DNA from: Flavobacteriales bacterium
GTDB lineage: Bacteria > Bacteroidota > Bacteroidia > Flavobacteriales_F > PHOS-HE28
Length of the DNA stretch: 64,000 nucleotides
Direction of reading: 5' to 3'
NCBI GenBank assembly: GCA_019912395.1
Contig: JAIOIH010000053.1
Span: 1 to 64,000, forward strand
Shown here: one piece after another, positions 53,245-61,992 of the stretch
Layout of the letters: each line of letters starts with the position of its first letter
Numbering within the stretch: position 1 is the first letter of the stretch
The notes under the pieces: generated by a model
Told to the model about the DNA's origin: nothing
What the model saw: only the letters and a program-made list of their open reading frames with translations
Databases searched by the model: none
Program-made: the position numbers and the translations under genes

Positions 53245-53847
53245 CTAATCTCCGCAATTGCACGGTTGGGAGAAAAAGATCTTCACCGAGGGCAGAAGCG
53301 TGGTGATGCGGTCCATTTCGCCTTGTGAGAATTGGATCACGCGCAGGTCCATGAAGCGAAGTGCCTTCATGCCACTAATGGCGTCCGGGAAGTCGCCGAG
53401 GTCGTTGCTCCAGAGGTCCAAGGAGTAAAGTTCCTTGAGGCCGCCCATGCATGCTGGCAGGCCTTCGATGCGGTTCTGGTGCATGTCCAGCCGCTTCAGG
53501 TGTTTCCACTGGCACACGCCATTGGGGATCCGGGTGAACTTGTTCCGGCCCGCGCTGAACTCCTGCATGTATTGCAGCTCGTTCATCCAACCGGGCAGGT
53601 CCTTCAATTTATTGCGACCGAGGTCCAGTGCGTTGAGGTTCTTGAACCGGCGTACTTCCTCCGGCACTTCCTTCAGCTTTTGATGGGAAAGGTCAAGGCG
53701 GTACACGCTATCGGGGTTCTGGAGGGCCCGCTCCAAACTGCGGTAGGTGCGCACACTGTCCAACGCGAGCTGCGGCAGCAGCTGCGCCTGCGCCAAAGCG
53801 GCGAGGAGCAAGCAGGAAAGGAGCGAGACTGGTCTGTTCATGATCAA
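53245..53847 (-). CDS. Leucine-rich repeat protein, exported
   Basis: A 200-residue protein with a signal peptide (VSLLSCLLLAALAQAQ). About six LRR units follow (about 45-175), such as VYRLDLSHQKLKEVPEEV, LNALDLGRNKLKDLPG and LKRLDMHQNRIEGLP. They are of the plant-intracellular/bacterial LxxLDLxxN type. The C-terminus has a single CNC. It overlaps ribF by ATGA. Binding partner unknown. A start two codons later (53841) is equally possible. Confidence 0.82.
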   Translation of the reverse strand: MIMNRPVSLLSCLLLAALAQAQLLPQLALDSVRTYRSLERALQNPDSVYRLDLSHQKLKEVPEEVRRFKNLNALDLGRNKLKDLPGWMNELQYMQEFSAGRNKFTRIPNGVCQWKHLKRLDMHQNRIEGLPACMGGLKELYSLDLWSNDLGDFPDAISGMKALRFMDLRVIQFSQGEMDRITTLLPSVKIFFSQPCNCGD

Positions 53848-54779
53848 ATGTCCCGGAGGACGCGAAGTGCTTCCTCCTTATCCACGGCGATCCGCACCTT
53901 CATGGCATCCATGCTCTCAAAGCGCAGTTCATCGCGTAGCTTGTGATGCAAACGAACGGTGATGGCCTCTCCGTATATCTCGCTGTCCAGCCCGAAGAGG
54001 TGGGCCTCCACGGTGCGCTCGCCATGTTCCTCCACGGTAGGGCGTACACCGATGTTCATCATGCCTTGGAACTTGCCTTGCGGCGTGGTTGCCGTGATGG
54101 CATAGACCCCGTCGCCAGGGATCAGCTTGTAGGGGTCGACACCCCCGATGTTGGCCGTGGGCCAGCCGATGGTCCTCCCGCGTTGGGCGCCCTTCACCAC
54201 CACGCCATTGATCATGTACGCATAGCCGAGCAGTGCCGTGGCACGCGCCACATCGCCGGCGAGAAGGGCCTCCCGGACCTTGGTGCTGCTCACCTTCACA
54301 TGGTCGATCTCCTGCGCGGGGATCTCCTCCACCAGGATGTCGTAGGCCTCACCGAGCTGACGGAGCAAGCCGATGTCGCCTTCGCGGTTGCGCCCGAAAC
54401 GATGGTCGTATCCGATCACCAAGGCATGTACCCCGAGCTGGTTCACCAAAATGTCCCGCACATACTCCAAGGCATGCATCCTGCTGAAGGCGCGGGAGAA
54501 GGGTACCACCAGGAGATGGTCCAGGCCGGCCTGCTCGAGCAGACGGTGCTTCTCCGTCGGCGTGTTCAGCAGGCGCAGGTCATTGTCATTGGGATGGAGC
54601 ACCATGCGCGGATGCGGATGGAAGGTGAAGAGGACGCTCTCCCCCCCTTCGCGCCGGGCCACGGAACCGAGCCGGTCCAGAATGACCTGATGGCCCAAGT
54701 GGACGCCATCGAAGGTGCCGGTGGTGAGCACCGGACGCTGCACACCTCGAAAGTCTGCGATGTCGGTATGGATCTTCAT
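53844..54779 (-). CDS. ribF: Bifunctional riboflavin kinase/FAD synthetase
   Basis: A 311-residue cytosolic enzyme. The N-terminal FMN adenylyltransferase domain carries TTGTFDGVHLGHQVI (about residues 20-34), VIGYDHRFGRNREG and VSSTKVREALLAGD. The C-terminal riboflavin kinase domain carries INGVVVKGAQRGRTIGWPTA and GVYAITA. The start at 54779 (MKIHTDI) fits the family; nine upstream residues are optional. It is translationally coupled to the LRR gene. A long gap of about 275 bases, mostly without genes, separates it from atpD. Confidence 0.95.
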   Translation of the reverse strand: MKIHTDIADFRGVQRPVLTTGTFDGVHLGHQVILDRLGSVARREGGESVLFTFHPHPRMVLHPNDNDLRLLNTPTEKHRLLEQAGLDHLLVVPFSRAFSRMHALEYVRDILVNQLGVHALVIGYDHRFGRNREGDIGLLRQLGEAYDILVEEIPAQEIDHVKVSSTKVREALLAGDVARATALLGYAYMINGVVVKGAQRGRTIGWPTANIGGVDPYKLIPGDGVYAITATTPQGKFQGMMNIGVRPTVEEHGERTVEAHLFGLDSEIYGEAITVRLHHKLRDELRFESMDAMKVRIAVDKEEALRVLRDI

Positions 54780-54889
54780 GGCATGCACCCCTTGCGTAGC
54801 GCGCAACGAAGGCTTCGGGGCACAAAGCTCGCACGCACGGGCCTTGTTCCGGTGGAGATCCGTGCGGAAGCTCCCCCCGGAATTGTTGA

Positions 54890-56560
<1,671 letters not shown>

Positions 56561-56609
56561 TCCGTGGATCAGACGATCGGAAAATCAGATGATCGAATGC
56601 CGCTCTCCG

Positions 56610-56660
56610 ATGCTACAGACCGATCACCAGTCACCAATCACTAGTCACTGACAACCGACA
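56610..56660. repeat. Low-complexity words between atpD and atpC (AGTCACCAATCACTAGTCACTG)
   Basis: The last part of the 105-base gap is made of TCACCAGTCACC, AATCACTAGTCACT and GACAACCGACAACT, near-periodic words of 7 to 8 bases. A similar style is seen at three other gaps in the window. Confidence 0.55.
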
Positions 56661-56665
56661 ACTGT

Positions 56666-56902
56666 ATGGACCTCCAGATCATCACCCCGGACAAGGAACT
56701 TTTTCACGGCGAGGCCAAGCGCGTCACCGTGCCCGGTGTGGACGGCAGCATGGGCTTTCTGGACGATCACGCCCCGCTGATCACGGTGCTGAAGGCCGGC
56801 GCAGTGGAGGTGACCCTGCCGGACAACAAGGTAGAGTCCTTCCCGCTGAAGGGTGGCGTGGTGGAGGTGAGCCACAACACCGTGATCGTGCTGGCGGAGT
56901 AA
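56666..56902 (+). CDS. atpC: F1F0 ATP synthase subunit epsilon (N-terminal domain only)
   Basis: A 78-residue protein with the beta-sandwich domain: LQIITPDKELFHGEAKRVTV, VDGSMGFLDDHAPLITVL, and ending GGVVEVSHNTVIVLAE. The helical C-terminal domain, which in E. coli (about 138 residues) inhibits ATP hydrolysis, is missing. Short forms like this are common in Bacteroidota. It ends at a strong terminator 23 bases later. Confidence 0.92.
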   Translation: MDLQIITPDKELFHGEAKRVTVPGVDGSMGFLDDHAPLITVLKAGAVEVTLPDNKVESFPLKGGVVEVSHNTVIVLAE

Positions 56903-56924
56903 CCAACTTTTCTCTCCACTTTCT

Positions 56925-56963
56925 GAACGGCATCCCCTTATCGGGGGATGCCGTTCGTTTTTT
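56925..56963 (+). terminator. Rho-independent terminator after atpC
   Basis: GAACGGCATCCCC and GGGGATGCCGTTC pair around TTATCG, followed by GTTTTTT. Confidence 0.9.
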
Positions 56964-57058
56964 GGCACCATCTTTTGCCCTTCCGCCCCCCGAAAGTGGG
57001 ATTGATGCGTGTTACCCGTACCGGGATCTTTGCCCCACAACCAAACTCCCGAACCATA

Positions 57059-58105
57059 ATGAACACACAACGACTCCTGTTGATCTGCGGCCTCGGCGCG
57101 CTTTCCTACAGCACGATGGCACAGAACCCGCGCATCGTACTCCAAGGCAGTGGCGACCCACAGGTCTTCACGACCATCGAGGATGCTTTGGCGGCCGCAC
57201 AGCCCAACGACAAGCTCTACTTCAGCGGCGGCACCTTCCTCGCAGCCACCGGTCTGGTGATCGACAAGCCCTTGCATTTCGTCGGCGCGGGTATCCATCC
57301 GGACAGCAGCAGTACTACAGGCACCACCACGCTGTCCACCGGTGGATCCACGGAGATCACGATCACCACGGATGCAAGCCGCAGTACGTTCACCGGCATC
57401 ATCTTCAACCCGGGCGGCGATATCCAATACGGTACGAGCGCTGCCGATGACGACCCCACGGACCTGGTCTTCCAGCGCTGCGCCTTCAATAGAAAGACGT
57501 ACTTGGGTTTTGCCGAAGGAGCTTCATCCTCCAGCTCGTTCGATGAGTGTATCTTCCGTGACGTCCTCACGGGGCGGGCCAGCAAGGCCGTCATTACCCA
57601 TTGCATTTTCGATCACGCGACCATCAGCTTGTTCCGGCCTTCCGGACTATTTCTGAAGAACAGCGTCGTCTTGGCCGCACGCTTCCAGAACTCGTCGAAT
57701 GCGATCGTGCAGAATTGTGTTTTCACGTACAACGGAGCGCCCTTGTGGCAAGTGGCCGGCGTGCAGATCAGCAACTGCTTGATCACAGGTGCCGGAATGT
57801 TCAGCAACTCCGGTTCAAGCAATCAGGAGGCGAACAACATCTACGGGCAGCTCGCTAACACGATCTTCGTGAACGAGACGAACGGGATCTACGATTTCGG
57901 CGACGACCTGCACTTGTCCCCCAGCAGCCCGGGCGTGGGCGCAGGCAACGACGGCACCGATATCGGCATCTACGGCAGTGCTTCGCCTTACAAGGAAGGT
58001 GCATCGCCCTACAACCCGCATTACCAAGCGGCCACCATTGATGCGGCCACCAACGGTAACGGCGAACTCCCCGTGAACATCCGCATGGCGGCCCAACCCC
58101 ATTGA
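57059..58105 (+). CDS. Secreted beta-helix protein, paralogue A
   Basis: A 348-residue exported protein. Signal peptide at 1-21 (LLLICGLGALSYSTMAQ). The body is rich in short beta strands with N/S turns, such as CIFRDVLTGRASKAVITHCI, NAIVQNCVFTYNG and QISNCLITGAG. This indicates a right-handed parallel beta-helix. It ends without a sorting domain (NGNGELPVNIRMAAQPH). A close paralogue lies at 59077-60159, with a repeat protein between them. The start at 57059 follows a GATCTTTG box by 26 bases. Confidence 0.8.
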   Translation: MNTQRLLLICGLGALSYSTMAQNPRIVLQGSGDPQVFTTIEDALAAAQPNDKLYFSGGTFLAATGLVIDKPLHFVGAGIHPDSSSTTGTTTLSTGGSTEITITTDASRSTFTGIIFNPGGDIQYGTSAADDDPTDLVFQRCAFNRKTYLGFAEGASSSSSFDECIFRDVLTGRASKAVITHCIFDHATISLFRPSGLFLKNSVVLAARFQNSSNAIVQNCVFTYNGAPLWQVAGVQISNCLITGAGMFSNSGSSNQEANNIYGQLANTIFVNETNGIYDFGDDLHLSPSSPGVGAGNDGTDIGIYGSASPYKEGASPYNPHYQAATIDAATNGNGELPVNIRMAAQPH

Positions 58106-58108
58106 GCC

Positions 58109-59080
58109 ATGAAGATGCTTCGCAACATATCCCTGGGCGGAACCTTGGCAATGGTCTTCACCACGGTGCTGATAAGCACTGCACACACCCAGAACATCAC
58201 CAGCTACCGGTATTGGTTCAATGATGACATCGCGAATCTGGTGAACGTGCCGGTGACAGCCACTCCCGAAATGAACACGCTGATCTCATTCAACAGCGCA
58301 GGCCTTGCCATCGGCTACCACACGGTCACCGTGCAGTTCAAGGACGCCGATTCCCATTGGTCCTCTCCCTATACCAGCGTCTTCAGCCAGAAAGGTGGCA
58401 GCTTGACCGCGTTGGAATACTGGTTCAATGATGATGTGGCAGGCTCGATCCAACTTCCCGTGACGGCCACTGCGAACCTGGACCTGAACGCCACTTTGGA
58501 CGCCAGCGCATTGCCCGTAGGCCTCTACCAGTTGACCATGCGCGGTTTGGACGATCGTGGCGAAAGGAGCGTTCCGTATACCACCACCATCACGCGTGGT
58601 GGCGGCCAGATCACAGGCTACGAATATTGGATCGATGACCAGGTTGCGGACCGTGTGATGAATTCCATCGGACCAGCCAGCGTGGTGGACCTGATCAGCG
58701 ATCTACCCTTGAGCACCACCAATGGCGATCACAGTTTCACGATCCGTTTCCATGACGAGGCGGAAGGATGGAGCGTGCCGATCACCACCACATTCACGTA
58801 CATCGTTGGCATCGAAGAACTGCCCGGCGTGAACAGTGTATTGCTGTTCCCGAACCCCGCAAGTGACAACCTGACCTTGCGCTTGGATGTGAGCACCGCC
58901 TCTGCATTGCAAGTGAGCATGCTGGATGCTACGGGCCGCTTCATCGCGGCGCCTGAGGAATGGGGCGTGCAAGGATCATCGCACCGCACTTGGGCCACCG
59001 GGCACTTGGCCGCGGGTACCTACACTTTGCGTATCGCCACGTCCGACCATGCCATCAACCTTCCATTCATAAAGCAATGA
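58109..59080 (+). CDS. Three-repeat secreted protein with T9SS type A sorting domain
   Basis: A 323-residue protein, signal peptide at 1-28. Three tandem units of about 70 residues begin ITSYRYWFNDDIANLV, LTALEYWFNDDVAGSIQ and ITGYEYWIDDQVADRV, and close with WSSPYTSVFSQ, RSVPYTTTITR and WSVPITTTFTY. The type A CTD starts LLFPNPASDNLTLRLDV and ends HAINLPFIKQ. Its start is 3 bases after paralogue A and its stop overlaps paralogue B as ATGA. It is the only gene of the three with a sorting signal. Confidence 0.82.
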   Translation: MKMLRNISLGGTLAMVFTTVLISTAHTQNITSYRYWFNDDIANLVNVPVTATPEMNTLISFNSAGLAIGYHTVTVQFKDADSHWSSPYTSVFSQKGGSLTALEYWFNDDVAGSIQLPVTATANLDLNATLDASALPVGLYQLTMRGLDDRGERSVPYTTTITRGGGQITGYEYWIDDQVADRVMNSIGPASVVDLISDLPLSTTNGDHSFTIRFHDEAEGWSVPITTTFTYIVGIEELPGVNSVLLFPNPASDNLTLRLDVSTASALQVSMLDATGRFIAAPEEWGVQGSSHRTWATGHLAAGTYTLRIATSDHAINLPFIKQ

Positions 59081-60159
59081 GGAACTTGAGCCTAACTCCC
59101 TTCATCCAAGCCATCATGCTTTTCGCAGGCTTAGGGTCTACCATAGCTGCCCACGCGCAACTTCCCCGCATTGTCGTGGACGGCGTCACTGCACCGCAGG
59201 TCTTCAGGGACCTTAACGCGGCGATCCTGGCCGCACCGGCGAACAGCAACATCACCTTGAGCGGTGGTAGCTTCCACGTACCGGGCGGCTTCGCCCTGGA
59301 CAAGCCCTTGCACTTCGTAGGTGCAGGCATGCATATCGATAGCACCAATTCCACGGGTGCAACCATACTCACCGCTACCGGAAGCGACCATTTTGCGCTC
59401 ACCTCCGGTGCATCCGGATCTTCATTCACGGGCATCTATTTCTTCACGGAACTCTATACCACCTTCTCCTTGGGCACCGGCGCTGGTGACCAGCATGTGA
59501 CAGGTGTGGAACTCCTCCGTTGCAGGTTCGAACACGACGTGCGTCTTGGAGTTGTGGAACCAGCTGCTTCCAGCAGCACATTCACTGAGTGCATCTTCCA
59601 CCGTGGCTTTTACGGCAATGGCGGCACGACCGTAGCGGATCGCTGCATCTTTGATTGGACCAACCCCACCGGAGGCACCATCGCTGTCTTTCAGCCCTCT
59701 GGCCTTACCATGTTGAACAGTATCCTGTTCGGTGGCAAGACGGACCACTGTTCGAACGCAACGATCACCAATTGCATCTTCACACGAGCCGGTGCCGGTC
59801 CGATCTGGCAGAGCAACAATTCCACTGTAAGCAACTGCATCTTCTCCTCGAGCGATATTTTCAGCAATTGCACCGGCACTGCGATCAATAACATCACGGA
59901 CCAAGTTCCCGCGACCATTTTCGTGAACGAAACGGACGGCCACTACCAGTTCACAGATGATCTCCACTTAGCTGGAGGCAGCCCCGGCATTGGTGCCGGA
60001 AGCGATGGCAACGACATCGGGATCTACGGCACCGCATCACCCTACAAGCCGGGTGGCGTGCCGCATGTGCCGCACATCCGCAAGGTGGATATTGCCCGTA
60101 GCACGGATGCGAGCGGCAACCTGCCCGCTACGGTGCGGGTGGCAGCGCAGCCGAATTGA
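59077..60159 (+). CDS. Secreted beta-helix protein, paralogue B
   Basis: A 360-residue exported protein. Signal peptide at 1-27 (FIQAIMLFAGLGSTIAAHAQ). It shares with paralogue A the phrases FVGAG-H-DS, the A-F-ECIF-R turn, NCIFTRAGAGPIWQ, ATIFVNETDG and DDLHLAGGSPGIGAGSDGND. Both end in an R-AAQP-x tail (RVAAQPN here). There is no T9SS domain. The start overlaps the stop of the repeat protein (ATGA at 59077-59080). Confidence 0.8.
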   Translation: MRNLSLTPFIQAIMLFAGLGSTIAAHAQLPRIVVDGVTAPQVFRDLNAAILAAPANSNITLSGGSFHVPGGFALDKPLHFVGAGMHIDSTNSTGATILTATGSDHFALTSGASGSSFTGIYFFTELYTTFSLGTGAGDQHVTGVELLRCRFEHDVRLGVVEPAASSSTFTECIFHRGFYGNGGTTVADRCIFDWTNPTGGTIAVFQPSGLTMLNSILFGGKTDHCSNATITNCIFTRAGAGPIWQSNNSTVSNCIFSSSDIFSNCTGTAINNITDQVPATIFVNETDGHYQFTDDLHLAGGSPGIGAGSDGNDIGIYGTASPYKPGGVPHVPHIRKVDIARSTDASGNLPATVRVAAQPN

Positions 60160-60314
60160 ACGTTCATTTCTCTCCTAATGCGGATCCCCGTTCCAGCCTT
60201 TGGGACGGGGATCTTGCATTACACCGATCGGGAAGTCTATCCAGCAATGATGATGACCACAATGAACTTCCACTCCCTTCGCGTGTACCTATGGAAACAC
60301 CCGAAGCCATCGGC

Positions 60315-60322
60315 TACTTTCG
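60315..60322 (+). promoter_or_regulatory. Putative -7 box TACTTTCG for the 60339 gene
   Basis: TACTTTCG, also found before lnt, ends 16 bases before the ATG at 60339 and supports that start. Confidence 0.45.
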
Positions 60323-60338
60323 CGGAGAACGATCCACC

Positions 60339-61949
60339 ATGAGAACCTCCTACCTCCTTTTCATTCCCTTGTTCAGTTTCTTGTCCACTGCGGCTTTTGC
60401 CGCCGATGGGGAGAAGCCTGTTTCCAGCACCATCACCGCCGCCAAGGTGTTCCTCAATGGCGCACAGGTGGAGCGCAGCGCCAAGGCCACCGTGGCCGCC
60501 GGCAGCGGCACGCTGGTCTTTACCGGCCTGGCGGAGAGGCTGGACCCTCAGAGCATCCAGGTGACGGGCAAGGGCGCGTACAGCATCCTCTCCGTGGCGC
60601 ACCGGATCAACTACCTCAGCGAGAGCCCGAACAAGAAGGAAGTGGACGATCTCCAAGCGCGGATCAAGGCGAAGGAACATGACACCAATGCGGAGAACAA
60701 TGCCAAGGTCGTGTGGGACCTGGAGGAGCAACTGCTGCTGAAGAACACCGCCATCGCGGGGCAGCAGAACGGCGTTTCGGCCAGCCAACTTCAGGCGGTG
60801 AACGATTACGTGCGCGAGCGCTTGAAAACCATAAAGGCCGGGCAGCTGGCACAGGCTGAAAAGCTGGTGCAAATGAACGAGGACCTGACCAAACTGCGTC
60901 AACAACTTCAGCAACTGAAAGGACAGGCCGCGCGGCCCACGAGCGAAGTGGTGCTGGAGGTGGAGGCGGCAGCGTCTGCGGCGGCCACGTTCACCATTTC
61001 CTATTTCGTTTCCAATGCCTCCTGGACCCCTGCGTACGACCTACGCGCCACCGGCACCGGCAAGCCCATCGAGCTGACCATGAAGGCGCAGGTGGTGAAC
61101 GGCACCGGCGAGGACTGGGACAAGGTGGCCCTGTCCCTCAGCAGCGGCAATCCCACGTTGGGCGGGATCATGCCGCAGATCCACCCTTGGACGCTGTCCC
61201 AACCGTATCGCACGCAAGGTTTGTTGAACCGGGTCGACCATGCCGAAATGCAGGCCGTACCGTCGATGGCCAAGAGCAAGGATGACGCAGGGGCTACCTT
61301 GGATGCGATCCGCCAGGTGCCCAATACCGTATTGCAGCGCACTACCACCATGGAGTTCAGCATCGATGCGCCCTTCAGCATTCCGGCGGACGGCGTGGCG
61401 CACAGCGTGAGCGTGACGGAGCACACCATACCGGCCACCTACAAGCACTACTGCACGCCGAAGCTGGACCGCGATGCCTTCCTCTACGCCCGCACCACGG
61501 GCTGGGAAGACATGAACCTGCTGCCGGGCGTGGCCAACGTGTTCTTCGAGGGCACCTACGTGGGCAAGAGCTACTTGGACCTGGACCAGCCCCACGACAC
61601 GCTGGACATTTCGCTGGGCCGCGACAAGGGCATCACCGTGGAACGCGTGAAGCGCAAGACCACCAACGAAAAAGCGGTGATCGGCAGCAAGCGCACCGTG
61701 TCCGTGGGCTGGGACATCACCGTGCGCAACACCAAAAGCGTGGCCGTGGACCTTGAGCTGCGCGACCAATATCCGCTGAGCCCACGCAGTGAGGTGGAAG
61801 TGAAGTTGGAGGATAAAGGCGGTGCCGACGTGAACGAGCAGACCGGAATGCTGACGTGGAAGATCACTGTGGCACCGAAAGAGACCAAGAAGATGGGCTT
61901 CGGCTATACCGTGAAGTACCCGAAGGACATGCCGGTTGTGGTGGAATAG
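60339..61949 (+). CDS. DUF4139 domain protein (mucoidy inhibitor MuiA-like)
   Basis: A 536-residue exported protein. Signal peptide at 1-20 (SYLLFIPLFSFLSTAAFA). The N-terminal DUF4140 domain lies at about 30-120 (ITAAKVFLNGAQVERSAKAT, FTGLAERLDPQSIQV). A coiled coil spans about 125-225, and DUF4139 about 240-530 (SYFVSNASWTPAYDLRA and EDWDKVALSLSSGNP, then WDITVRNTKSVAVDLELRDQ). The family occurs widely in Bacteroidota without a known activity. A longer frame from 60156 adds residues without a signal. Confidence 0.85.
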   Translation: MRTSYLLFIPLFSFLSTAAFAADGEKPVSSTITAAKVFLNGAQVERSAKATVAAGSGTLVFTGLAERLDPQSIQVTGKGAYSILSVAHRINYLSESPNKKEVDDLQARIKAKEHDTNAENNAKVVWDLEEQLLLKNTAIAGQQNGVSASQLQAVNDYVRERLKTIKAGQLAQAEKLVQMNEDLTKLRQQLQQLKGQAARPTSEVVLEVEAAASAAATFTISYFVSNASWTPAYDLRATGTGKPIELTMKAQVVNGTGEDWDKVALSLSSGNPTLGGIMPQIHPWTLSQPYRTQGLLNRVDHAEMQAVPSMAKSKDDAGATLDAIRQVPNTVLQRTTTMEFSIDAPFSIPADGVAHSVSVTEHTIPATYKHYCTPKLDRDAFLYARTTGWEDMNLLPGVANVFFEGTYVGKSYLDLDQPHDTLDISLGRDKGITVERVKRKTTNEKAVIGSKRTVSVGWDITVRNTKSVAVDLELRDQYPLSPRSEVEVKLEDKGGADVNEQTGMLTWKITVAPKETKKMGFGYTVKYPKDMPVVVE

Positions 61950-61992
61950 CAATTTACGGCTACGCGCACTGCGCGTGCCTCGGCTCAAGGCA

